DNA from: Elusimicrobia bacterium RIFCSPLOWO2_02_FULL_39_32
GTDB taxonomy: Bacteria > Elusimicrobiota > Elusimicrobia > 2-02-FULL-39-32
Direction of reading: 5' to 3'
Assembly: GCA_001800135.1 (NCBI GenBank)
Contig: MGUU01000016.1
Coordinates: 186,001-250,000, forward strand
DNA: 64,000 nt
Below, one piece after another: positions 16,552-26,900 of this stretch. The notes below the pieces were generated by a model. It ran no database searches, was not told where the DNA came from, and worked only from the letters and a program-made list of their open reading frames with translations. A program made the translations under genes and the position numbers. Every line of letters begins with the position of its first letter. Position 1 is the first letter of the stretch.

Positions 16552-18132
16552 ATGAAGTTTCTAAAAGTACCTTTACTGCTGGGAATGATCTTGGCAAAGA
16601 GCGCGCTTGCTTACTCTTTAGAAGTTGAGCTCCACAACCTTTCTGACAATCAATTGTCCTCTGTCATTGACTTTGGAGGAGTTCGCACAAACAAAACCCA
16701 TTGGCTAGCGAAACAATATCATAAACTTATTTACCAAGAGATGGAGTATAAAGAGATCCATATTTACACAGATAATAGCGATTGGCAAGGAGATAAAGAA
16801 ATAGATCACAGCGGTCTAGTTTTAAGCAGTACCCTTAAAACCAGAGTGCCCCTCTATTGGTTAGATTTTCCTTTAACTCAAGCAGAAAATTTCACCATTA
16901 CGCAAGAAACAGAAAGCTTATGGAAAACCATGACAGACAAGAATAATAAAGACTTTAACCAAAGGAAAAAAGAGAGCACCTCTGTCACAATCCATTCAAG
17001 CGGAGTCACCTATCTTTATCTTGGAACCAAGATCCCCAACGGTAGAAGCACTCCAGGTAAATATAAAACCAAAATTATTTTTGAAGTGCTGAATTTAGCC
17101 CCTGACACCAAAGCCCCTAGGGTGAGCCAAATCCAACAAAATAAAAAAGCGTTCTTTAGCAATGAAGCGATCAGTTTTAAAGCAAAATTAGAAGATGATA
17201 CTCAAATTAAATCAGCCACCTTATTCTATAAGTATAAGGAAGAGACGGATTTTAAATCTCGTACCATGACTCTAACTCAAGACATGCAAAATCCATTTGA
17301 ATATATTGCAGAGGTAACTTTTTCCAAGCAAGAGCTAAAAGAGGGAGAAATTGAATATTATATTGTAGGAGATGATGGCTATAACAAAACTTCACTTGGG
17401 GATATTAGAGTTCCAATTAAGCTAGAAATTCTAAATGAGTTTAGCCCTATCACTGACTCTATCAGCTCTAACGGCGGAAAATTTAGAGTGCAAGAAGGGG
17501 ATTCCAGCAGCAATGCCACAGAGCTTACTTTCCCAGCAGGAAGCATTAAAAATGAAATAAAAATTTCTGCAAAAAAATTAAACGCTCAAGCCCTTCCCCC
17601 CATGAACGGCCAATATGCGGTGAATAGTTTTGAATTTGGGCCAGAAGGAACAGTGTTTAATCGCCCAATCACCATGAAATTAAATTATTCGGATTCAGAC
17701 CAAGACAGCATTGTAGATGGAACTAATTTAAATGAAAAAGAGTTGCGTTTGTTTTGGTACGATGGATTTTCTTGGAGAAACTTAGGAGGCAAGGTAGATG
17801 AAAACGCGAATACAGTAACAGGCGAGGTCTCCCATTTTAGTATCTATGGTTTATTGCCAGCTGGAGACAATAAAGCGGATGAGATTAGAACAAAGGAAAA
17901 AATTATTACTCCCAATGGGGACGGCATCAATGATTTCGCGCAATTTGGGGTATCAGGCGAATTTGAAATTAATATTTATAATAGTTCTGGAAAAAGGATA
18001 AAAAAAATAGAAAATAATAATATCTGGGACGGGAAAAATGAGAATGGAGAAACTGTGGAAAGCGGCGTTTATCTCTACCAAGTAAAAACTAGTGAAACAC
18101 TAGTTTCCGGTACAATTGGAGTAGCAAAATGA
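16552..18132 (+). CDS. 526-aa multidomain surface protein with CHU_C/FlgD-like C-terminus
   Basis: Of two in-frame starts (16498 and 16552) the second is preferred. It has GGAG just upstream and begins with a signal peptide (MKFLKVPLLLGMILAKSALA). Counting from 16552, the order is: an N-terminal beta domain; an Ig-like segment beginning APRVSQIQQNKKAFFSNEAI; a ZU5-like segment (ATELTFPAGSIKNEI, then FEFGPEGTVFNRPI); a calcium-loop-like DSDQDSIVDG; and a C-terminal module with ITPNGDGINDF and WDGKNENGETVESGVYLYQV. The last module is characteristic of gliding-motility/type IX-exported proteins (CHU_C) and FlgD Ig-like domains. It overlaps the barrel gene by four bases. Likely a cell-surface protein exported together with the PorV-like partner. 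Confidence 0.8.
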   Translation: MKFLKVPLLLGMILAKSALAYSLEVELHNLSDNQLSSVIDFGGVRTNKTHWLAKQYHKLIYQEMEYKEIHIYTDNSDWQGDKEIDHSGLVLSSTLKTRVPLYWLDFPLTQAENFTITQETESLWKTMTDKNNKDFNQRKKESTSVTIHSSGVTYLYLGTKIPNGRSTPGKYKTKIIFEVLNLAPDTKAPRVSQIQQNKKAFFSNEAISFKAKLEDDTQIKSATLFYKYKEETDFKSRTMTLTQDMQNPFEYIAEVTFSKQELKEGEIEYYIVGDDGYNKTSLGDIRVPIKLEILNEFSPITDSISSNGGKFRVQEGDSSSNATELTFPAGSIKNEIKISAKKLNAQALPPMNGQYAVNSFEFGPEGTVFNRPITMKLNYSDSDQDSIVDGTNLNEKELRLFWYDGFSWRNLGGKVDENANTVTGEVSHFSIYGLLPAGDNKADEIRTKEKIITPNGDGINDFAQFGVSGEFEINIYNSSGKRIKKIENNNIWDGKNENGETVESGVYLYQVKTSETLVSGTIGVAK

Positions 18133-19052
18133 AAAAAATAAAAATAACACTTTATATTCTTTTAGCTTTTCTTTCTTTTTCTTCGCTTGCGCAAGCGGCG
18201 TTTGAGGAAAATTATTGGTCTGCGCGGGTGGGAGCTTTAGCAGGAGCTTTTCATGCCATTTCCAATGACGCTACAGGAGTTTTTTATAACATGGCCGCTA
18301 CAAATAAAACTCAAAGCAAACAGGCAAATTTTAGTTATGCGCGTCTTTTTGCGGGATTAGATGAGGTAAGTTTAAGTTTAAGCCAATTTAGCTATCTCCA
18401 ACCCATGGGAACTGGCCAAACCATAGCCATAGGCTGGGGTAGTTTTGGCGCTCAAAACATCTACAGGGAAGATACCATTGTCACAGGATACTCACATGAC
18501 CTAACCTCTTATTTAGGTGAGTGGACTGGAACTTTAAGCGCGGGAATTTCCATTCGATATTTAATGCGCAGATTTGTGATGGATGAAAGAACCATTGGAG
18601 ACCCGGTTTTTAAAGAAGGACGAATTCAAAATGCAACCACTTTTGATTTGCACTTTTACTCAATCCCTGAACCAGACAACTTCCCTAATCTTTCTGTGGC
18701 CCTCTCCTTAAAATCGCTAAATCAACCAAATATCGGGTATAAAGAGACGGACAGACTGCCTAAAGAAATGGTTTTAGGGTTGGCCTATCAATGGAAAAAT
18801 AACGTATTCCCTTTGGACATCTCTTTACGTTCCAATGAAATTGTTCCTCATTTTGGCGCTGAAATCTCTCTGGCGAAAGAAACTGTTTTTATAAGATCAG
18901 GTTCTGACCTGTCCCAAATTGGTTTTGGAATGGGGTACCATAAGCGATTAAGTGAGAAATTTTCTATAATTGTTGATTATGGATTTATGTTCCCTTTACA
19001 GGTTGAAAAAACCGCAGGATCCCATCGCGCCACTGTTGGAATTAGCTTCTAA
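18129..19052 (+). CDS. PorV/UPF0164-like outer-membrane beta-barrel protein
   Basis: Start ATG 18129 overlaps the previous stop (ATGA). Signal peptide MKKIKITLYILLAFLSFSSLAQA, then AFEENYWSARVGALAGAFHA with SNDATGVFYNMAA. This matches the N-terminal hallmark of PorV/PorQ-type barrels (ARxxGMGGAFxAxADDxxAxxxNPA). The rest alternates polar and hydrophobic strands rich in aromatic residues and ends in an aromatic residue (ATVGISF), as barrels do. In characterised type IX systems PorV is an outer-membrane shuttle for cargo with a C-terminal signal, and the preceding gene carries such a C-terminus. No other type IX component is visible here. Confidence 0.75.
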   Translation: MKKIKITLYILLAFLSFSSLAQAAFEENYWSARVGALAGAFHAISNDATGVFYNMAATNKTQSKQANFSYARLFAGLDEVSLSLSQFSYLQPMGTGQTIAIGWGSFGAQNIYREDTIVTGYSHDLTSYLGEWTGTLSAGISIRYLMRRFVMDERTIGDPVFKEGRIQNATTFDLHFYSIPEPDNFPNLSVALSLKSLNQPNIGYKETDRLPKEMVLGLAYQWKNNVFPLDISLRSNEIVPHFGAEISLAKETVFIRSGSDLSQIGFGMGYHKRLSEKFSIIVDYGFMFPLQVEKTAGSHRATVGISF

Positions 19053-19068
19053 AATTTTCTAAAAAATA

Positions 19069-20307
19069 ATGGCACCTCTGGAAACAGTCTATTTCCATAC
19101 CTTTGGCTGCAAAGTAAACCAATACGAAACTGAATCTCTTCGAGAAAAACTTTTCCAATGTGGCTACAAAACCACCCAAGAGCTAGCCCATTCTGACCTT
19201 TGCATTATTAATTCCTGTTCCGTAACTTCTGAAGCGGATAGAAAATGCCGCCAATTTGTGCGTAGAGTTCTTCGCCAAAATAGAAAAGCAAGAATTGTGG
19301 TAACAGGCTGCTATGCAACCAGAGATCCGAATGAAATTAAAAAAATTTCTCCAAGGATAGAACTCTTTTCCAATCAGGAAAAAGAGGCGATCCCAGAAGC
19401 TCTGACTGGCTGCTCTCTTTTAGCGCCCCACAGCGCTCTCTTAACACTCTTTAACGGACATACCAGAACCTTTGTGAAAGTGCAAGATGGTTGTGATGCG
19501 ACTTGCACCTATTGCATTATCCCTAAAGTCAGGCCCAAAATGGAAAGTCGTTCTATTGCAGAAATTAAGAAAGAAGCGCATGGTCTTCTCAACCAAGGCT
19601 ATAAAGAGATTGTGCTCACTGGCATTCGTTTAGGCAGTTATGGACTTGACTCTAGCGGAGGAAGGGTGAGCAAAATTCATGGAAATCTAGTAACTCTTTT
19701 AAAAGAACTGTTGAGCTTAAATGGAAATTATCGGATTCGGCTCTCTTCCTTAGAAATTACAGAAGTAACAAAGGAACTTTTAGAGTTAACTCAAAGTCAG
19801 GAAAAAATTTGCAGCCATTTTCATTTGCCCTTACAATCCGGCGATGATTTTATCCTAAAAAGAATGGGACGATGGTATGATTCTAAATTTTTCTCTGAAA
19901 AAATTCTTGAAATTAAAAATCATTTGCCTGATGCTGGCATTACAACAGACGTGATTGTTGGTTTCCCCGGAGAAAAGGAAGAAAATTTCAAAAACACTTA
20001 TAGCTTTATAGAAAAACATTTTAATGGTCTGCACATATTCCCTTTTTCTGACAGGCCTGGAACAGCCGCTCTAAAATTAAAAGAGCATAATGCTCCTGAC
20101 ACTATTCAAAAACGAGTTCAGATTTTATTAGAATTAGATAAAAATTTGAGGAAAGAATTTCAAAATCGTTTTGCGGGAAAAAGCAGAATGGTTCTTGCGG
20201 AAAGTGATGGCGGCTTTACAGATAATGGTATCCGTATTCCCCGGCCTTTAAAAATAAAGGAAGGTGAGCTAGCGCTCCATCCCATCCCTCCCTATAGCGC
20301 AAGCTAA
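19069..20307 (+). CDS. mtaB: tRNA t6A37 methylthiotransferase MtaB
   Basis: Radical-SAM methylthiotransferase of 412 aa, about the usual length. The N-terminal UPF0004 domain (YFHTFGCKVNQYETE, INSCSVTSEADRKC, VVTGCYA) carries the auxiliary-cluster cysteines. The central radical SAM motif is CDATCTYC at residues near 143-150, followed by IPKVRPKMESRS, LPLQSGDD and GFPGEKEENF. The opening HTFGCKVNQ is diagnostic of the MtaB branch, which converts t6A to ms2t6A at position 37 of tRNAs reading ANN codons. The gene starts 16 bases after the barrel gene with no clear ribosome-binding site and is probably read through from it. The C-terminal TRAM domain appears short. Confidence 0.93.
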   Translation: MAPLETVYFHTFGCKVNQYETESLREKLFQCGYKTTQELAHSDLCIINSCSVTSEADRKCRQFVRRVLRQNRKARIVVTGCYATRDPNEIKKISPRIELFSNQEKEAIPEALTGCSLLAPHSALLTLFNGHTRTFVKVQDGCDATCTYCIIPKVRPKMESRSIAEIKKEAHGLLNQGYKEIVLTGIRLGSYGLDSSGGRVSKIHGNLVTLLKELLSLNGNYRIRLSSLEITEVTKELLELTQSQEKICSHFHLPLQSGDDFILKRMGRWYDSKFFSEKILEIKNHLPDAGITTDVIVGFPGEKEENFKNTYSFIEKHFNGLHIFPFSDRPGTAALKLKEHNAPDTIQKRVQILLELDKNLRKEFQNRFAGKSRMVLAESDGGFTDNGIRIPRPLKIKEGELALHPIPPYSAS

Positions 20308-20331
20308 CTTCACAAGCGGTAAACTTGAGAT

Positions 20332-20700
20332 TTAATTTTTGGTGTTTTTTACTTCTTCTAAAATCTGATTTAGCTTTGTAAAATCAATTGGTTTTGGCAA
20401 AAAATCCAATATGCCAAGATCCTTTTTTTCCTCATCTGAAGCTGATTCAGAAGCAGAAAAAATAATAATGGGAATATGGCGAGTATTAGAATTTTTCTTT
20501 AGTTCATCCACAACTTCCACCCCGCTTAAACCAGGCATCACCTGATCCAAAATAATCAGGTCTGGTTTTCTTTTTTTAATCTCACCCAATGCTTCCTGAC
20601 CACTAGAAGCAGTAGAGACCTTATAAGTCCCACGCATCTCCAGATAGTCTTGGAAAAGTGAAGTGATTTGATTTTCGTCATCTACAACTAAGATATTCAT
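20332..20700 (-). CDS. Single-domain response regulator (receiver)
   Basis: The start is placed at ATG 20700 rather than at the in-frame ATG 20799. The receiver fold begins immediately (MNILVVDDE), AAGG lies upstream, and the longer form has an atypical basic extension over a promoter-like region. The 122 residues carry all receiver landmarks: acidic pair D7/D8, phospho-acceptor D52 in LIILDQVMPG, S82 in IIIFSAS and K103 in LPKP. There is no output domain, so it acts through a partner, as CheY- and Spo0F-type regulators do. No histidine kinase is nearby. It is convergent with mtaB and downstream of giant 1. Confidence 0.93.
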   Translation of the reverse strand: MNILVVDDENQITSLFQDYLEMRGTYKVSTASSGQEALGEIKKRKPDLIILDQVMPGLSGVEVVDELKKNSNTRHIPIIIFSASESASDEEKKDLGILDFLPKPIDFTKLNQILEEVKNTKN

Positions 20701-20742
20701 TTTTTTATTGAACCTTCTTTCATTAACATTCTTGATAGATAA

Positions 20743-20772
20743 AGTATATCTCAAACAGGGCTGGTCTGTCTT
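20743..20772 (-). promoter_or_regulatory. Candidate promoter of the response regulator
   Basis: Read on the minus strand, AAGACA (20772-20767) and TATACT (20748-20743) are separated by 18 bases, about 43 bases upstream of ATG 20700. The -10 matches 5 of 6 and the -35 matches 4 of 6 consensus positions. Confidence 0.4.
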
Positions 20773-20800
20773 AAACTTTTTGTAAAATTTTTGTGACAAA

Positions 20801-20816
20801 AATGAAAAGTTTCATT
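20801..20816. repeat. Short perfect inverted repeat
   Basis: AATGAAA-AG-TTTCATT, a perfect 7-bp dyad in the 200-base gap between giant 1 and the response regulator. It is too AT-rich and short to be a convincing terminator; it could be an operator. No other structure is evident in this gap. Confidence 0.3.
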
Positions 20817-20900
20817 TAACCAAATTTCTTTTTATAAAAATAATTATGGTTTATCTAAAACTTAAGATGGTTGGCTGCTTATAAAAGTTGGGGGAAAGTT

Positions 20901-23900
20901 TTAGGAGCTGAGAGAAGATACTCTTTTTTCTCTTTCTTCCTGCTCTAATTCTGGACTCATTGGCAGAATGGTTCCGTTGGTTAATATCTCAAAGATTTGA
21001 ATAAAGCTGTTCTTTGTGAACTGCCATAGATTGGCCTCTTGTGTCAGAATGGAAAGAGCAAAGTTCTGACTAAGCTGCCAGCCCATGTTTTGACCTTGCG
21101 CCCAAACCCAGGCATGGAAAAGTTCAGTTTCAACTTTTCCAGATTCAGCCAAAATAAGGCCAGAGTTATTTAGCTCGTGCTTTGAAGTCACAATCCAATT
21201 TTGCCTGACCGCATAGAACTCTTCCATACTTATTTTATTCTCCAAAGCTAAAGAGAGCAGTTCCTGCTCAAACTTGAATAACTCTAAATCTAATTTTTCA
21301 AAAGAAACATTAAAGACTAAAACAGTTTTGAGTAACTCTGGAGTAGCAGTCGCGCGAATTTGTTTAAGATAAGATTCTGCCTGAGCTTTAATGCTCTCAT
21401 CCTCACTAAAATCTAAAGTAAGAACATGATCCCTATTCTCTATTAGGGAACTGTGAGAGTCATCTGTTCCTAACGGACTAGATTTCAGAGAAACAATACG
21501 GCTTACTGAAATAGTTGGAGTTCCTTCACTTGGGAAGAGACTCTGTTTTTTCAAGATCAAGCCGTTCTCTAATAAAGCTTCATTGCTAATTTTTAACTCA
21601 GGGGTGAATTGACCTGAATATGCATGAGTTGCGTAAAATGGGATGTTAAGCGTTTCACCGGGATGTTCCGCCACATAACTAGCAGGCAAAACATGCGACT
21701 CAATCATGAGCAATCCAAATTCATTAATCAGTATTCCCCAATCTCTAAAATGTTCAACTAAATTTTGCTGTAATTCTTCATTAGAAATCGCCCTGCCAGT
21801 AACCTTATCTACAAAGGCAGCATCAGCGAAAGTGATTCTTAAGCTCCAATCCCCTTTGGGAGTTTGATAATCCCGGTTATGATCCACAAAAGAATGCACA
21901 TGAAGAATTCTATTCAAAGGAATACCGCGCATGACTAATCCTTGAGCAATCGCACCAGGATCATTGACAGTGCCTTCAAAAACCAAGTTTGGAATTCCCT
22001 CTTTATTTAAGGCTTGGTGCGCAATTTCCAAAGATTCAGGATTAATATCCACATCAATCAGAGTGATTTTATATTTTTCTATCCTGCCAGTCTCAGCCAA
22101 TTCTTGTTTCATCAGCCGTCCGCGTTCAGTATTATTTAAGATATACTCATGCATGTGCAAAAGAAGTGAACCATCTCCGCCGCCTGTATCTTGAATGTAA
22201 GATGGCTGGCGCTCAAAATCACTATTGTCGTAAATCTCCATAAGGTTATTAGTTAATTCCTTAAAGTACCTGTCGTGAATGTATGTGCAGGCAGCTAAAT
22301 TCATGGGGCGGTCTAAATGGGTTTCAATGTTGTTTGCATCCCGTTCAAATACTCTATCTGGATGTTCGCCAAAAAATAATTCTTCTTGGCGGCTAAACAT
22401 TGGCAGATAAGAAACCGTGACCCCATAAGTCCATGCTTTTTCAGCGGCAAACATTCCTTTGCGGGTTAAGGTAACCACATTGCCATTTCGAACTGCCCAT
22501 CCCTCTTGTTCTAAAAGATCAAAGGCAGACCTTAAATTAAATAAATTTCCTCCAATTTTTGTTAAGTCCAGAGAATGAGTTAAAGGATGGAACTTCTCAA
22601 ATACTTTAGCCTCTTTTAGCGCGACCATTACTGGGCCAATTAAGAATCCTCTCAAATGATCCGCAATACGAAGATTTACCGCGTCCGCTTTATTTTGAGG
22701 ATCAGCTTTTCTCTCAAAAAAGTCCCACTGCCTTTGGGATTTTTTCACCAGTTCCTGAAAATTAAATTGATTGATGAGCAATGGAGTTTTTGAATCAAGC
22801 AAAAATTCTTTCATTCGAGTTAAAACAGAGATAAAGTCCGTCACTTCTTGATAAGCATGAAGCTGACCTAAAGCTATTTTCCCTTGAGGAGTTAAATAAA
22901 ATTGCATTGAGTCAGAAGCGGATTTTCCTCTGCGCTTAAGCCAGCCCTGCATTTCTAACAGCGCCATTGCGGCATGCATATGACCTTTATTCACTTTTTC
23001 TACTTGTCCTTGTTCCAACAAATAGTCAGTTATTTCTTGCATGGAAATGCCGTCTTTTTCAGACAAAATTTTAAAAATATTTTTCTTATGAAATTCAGTA
23101 ATGGTGGAAGCCAAACCAATTCCATCCAGATGAATGAATATTTTTTGAAAAATCTCTTTAGTTTCATCTTTTTTGAGTTTAGGCAGAGAAACGGGGTTTG
23201 GTAAAGATGCTGGGGACGGAAGATTAGAATCAGAATTTGAGGCTGGAGTCTCTTGTGAAACAAACCGCTGGTCTTCAGGTAGAACATTGGTATCCGAAGC
23301 AGTTGTTTGGTCAGTAGGCGGAGCGCGGGAATCAAAATTTTCCTTTAGGCGGTTAGTTGGCGATCGAGGAGGATCGCGATCTTTTAAAGTTCCTTTACCA
23401 AAAAGCTGAACAACTTTTAAAAGAGACCAGGCAGCTGAAAAATCCTCTCTAGTAAGATCCGCGGGTTTTTCAAAAGCATCTAGGGGATGGCTCTTATCTA
23501 AAACAGGCTGAGCTGCTCCTTGTTTTAAGAGTTGCTGATCTTCCATGCTCAATTCAGTTTGCCCCTCTAAACCATACTTAGAGGTACGAACAAAACTCTT
23601 TATTCCTTGAAACCCAAGTAAACTAGTACTCCTCTTTTGTCTGCGGGCTAAATAAATTAAAAATCCAACTAATGCGCCTACTAAAACTATAATTGCTAAT
23701 GGTAAAAGAATTGAATTTAAAGATAAGGATCCAGCTGTACTGCTTACCACTTGAGGATCTAGCGCTTTACCTGTTTCCGCCATCGCCTTATCCACAACTG
23801 AAACAAAAGCTAGAACCCCAGTGAAACCAAAAATAAGAAAAGTTTTCAGGCTAGCAGTCATGCCCCATCTCATTCTTGCGTCATTGCTTCTTCTACTTAA

Positions 23901-26900
23901 AAGAGCTCCAACACCAAGGAAAAGAACTGCTGAACTGTTGGGTTTAGAAGATTTTTGATCCTCAATAAAATCTAATAGCTCTTTTACTTTTTTATCCGCT
24001 AATTCTTTTAACTGATCTTTGTTTGTCTGATTAAAATATTCAGGAGCTCGTTGCTGCGCGTTCTTAATGGTTTGGCTTTGCATGATCAGATTTCTTGGAG
24101 CATCCTCATAAAGATAGTTGGCAACAGCCAAATATAAAAGCATCATGTCCCAAAGAGTTTGTTGACGAGCATACTCTCCTGTAACATTATTAACCGCATC
24201 CGCAGGAACTCCTTCAAAAGTTGGGTAGCGCATTAAGTTTTCAATTATTAAATTATCCAACTGAGGGTTCCTGCCCAATAGCATTGCAGATGAATGGGGA
24301 GCGGATTCACGAAGGTCTGTATTGCCATAACCATTGTACTCCACCCCGCTTGAATCTGCTGCAGCGCTGATCCCAACCCAACGATAGCCGCGGGTATAGG
24401 CAAAAGCGATCTGGGCAATAAATTCAGAAAGAGCCAGCGCATCATAAGAAGAACCCACTGTATCTAAGGTTGGCATGGCTCTTGAAAATAAAGCTCCGTC
24501 ATCATAATTGCGATGGTAAAATCCATTTTGTTTTCGTCTTTTATCATCCACATCTGCTGGAATCGCCACTACAGGAAAACCAGGAACAAGTTCAAATATT
24601 TCATCTCCCTGTTTATCTTTAGCAAAAAGAACTTGGGGTGAAATCCTATACGCTTCATTTTCAGTTCCAACTGCGCCTATAAAGAGCCAAAAGTTATCTG
24701 TATGGCCTCTCAGCCCCCAATCCCTGATATAAGATACTTTTCCTGGACCAAGGAACTTTGCTCCGCCTCCTAAAAGATAATCCTTTAAAGCCCATCTAGT
24801 AATATCATCCCTAAGAAGAGGTTTGTAATTCATCCCATTTAAAATTTTAGAAGCGATCCGCACAGTTTCTCCATTTCCATTAAAAACCATTCTGGCTGCT
24901 TCCATTCCAGGGGTTAAATTTCCTTGATCGAGATAGGAGATATCTGAATTTGGGTCGAGCTTAAAAGGGGTGTCGTGATAAAGGTGTGTGGGCGTAAAAC
25001 CATCGCACTGACAGTTATCCGTTGCAGACTCTAAGCTTTTAAGCCCTAACAAGACAACCTCCTGATGAGTTAACCCATCTTTAAAAGGAATTTTTCTGCC
25101 TAATTTTTCAGCAACGCTCACTAATTCAGAAAATTTACCAATATTACTAGTAGTAGTTTTATCCAATTTTTTAGTTGTGTCTAAAGGGAGCCCAGTTTTT
25201 GTGTTAGTAAGTTCTGCAATGCGCGCCTCAATTTTTTGCAATAAATCTTCCAGATATTTTCGTTCCTCAGCAGTTACAGTTCCCTTTAAACCATTTTCAA
25301 TATTTGCTCGAGCCTCTGCGCGAGCATTTTCAGAAACAAGGAGGTCTATTCCTATAGGAAGAGAGGGTGTGGCTATGGGAGTTTGTGGCTTTGGAGTAAG
25401 TTGGGGTGTTGCAATAGCTGCAGGACGAGCGATAGGAGTGGCGTGAGATTTAGAGGTAGGAGAATCAAAACAAGCAGAGGCTGCCTGAACCACAATTGCC
25501 AGTAAAATCACTTTGCTAACCTGTCCTAATTTTTCAATCCAGCTTGCTTGTTTTTCTTTTTTAGGAGCTACTATTGAAGGGTCTGTAAAAGGTTGTTGAA
25601 CATAAAACGCGCCAATGCCGCCAACCATAGCATCGTAAGCAGAACTAATTCTGAGCCAACGATTGTCCCTATCCATGGCCCAGCCCCGTCCCATAACATC
25701 TACTATCATCCCCACATCTAAATCATCTAACACAACTTGCAATAATTTAATAAATTGAACTGCAGATTGCGGGCCAGAATCTCGGCCGTCTGTAAAAACA
25801 TGAATCTTTACCTGATCTTTTTTAAGTCCAACTGCTTTTGCCATTCTTAAAAGCATAAAAAGATGCTCCATAGAAGCATGAATATCTCCCTTTGATCCAT
25901 GAGAAACAAGCCCCATGAGGTGAAGGGAGGTTCCATTCTCTAAAGCCTTAAACATACTGCGCAACAACGGCATATTCTTTGCAAAAGATCCATCTTCTAA
26001 AGCCTGATTAATTAAAGTAAGATCGGATTGTAAATGTCTTCCTCCATCTAAGTTCACATGACCAAACTCTGTAGTTCCTGCAACCCCCATAGGATAACCT
26101 GCCTCTATACTAGAAGCATTTAAAGCAGTGTGTGGGTACCTATCTAACCGCCTGCCAACTCCTGAAGTTTTGCTTGTTAGCCAACGATCCATATTCAGTT
26201 TTGTTAATTCCCCAGCGCGCGCAATCGCGTTTCCTTTTTTTTGCTCACTTAAACCCCATCCATCCAAAACAATGCGCATTATTTTCCGATTAGGATCAGA
26301 ATCTATATGGGAAAAAATAAGGCTATCACTTGTCATTTCCTTAGGCGCAGCTATTCCACGCAATTCTAAAAGAGTAGGAGCGATGTTAGATAGTGATCCA
26401 TCCTCTATAAAATCAATATTCTCAAGTTCCCAATCGTTTCCACCCAATAAAATAAATGGAACCTTGTTTGTACTATGTCCCGGCATGGGGTTTCCTTCTT
26501 TATCATAAAGCTCTTCTGCATTGCCATGATCTGCTGTGATTGCAATGACCCACCCCTTTTGCAAAGCTGCTTCCACCAACCTTCCTAACTGCTCATCTAC
26601 AACCTGTATCGCTTTTACTACCGCGTTAAAATCTCCTTTTGGATTTACTTGAGCAAAAGCATGTGATACCATGTCTGGATTGGCATAATTAACAAAAATA
26701 TCAGTAACAGAAGGATCTTTTTGAATCACAGATATAACTTCATCGGTTAATGCAACCGCGCTCATCTCAGGCGCTTCCACATAAGAAGCTTTTTGAGGCG
26801 AAGGGATTACGCGCACATCAATTCCCAACTGATCCACCATGTTTCTGCGTCCATCCAAAAACCAGGTTCCAGCGCGCCATTTTTCAGATTCCATGAATCG

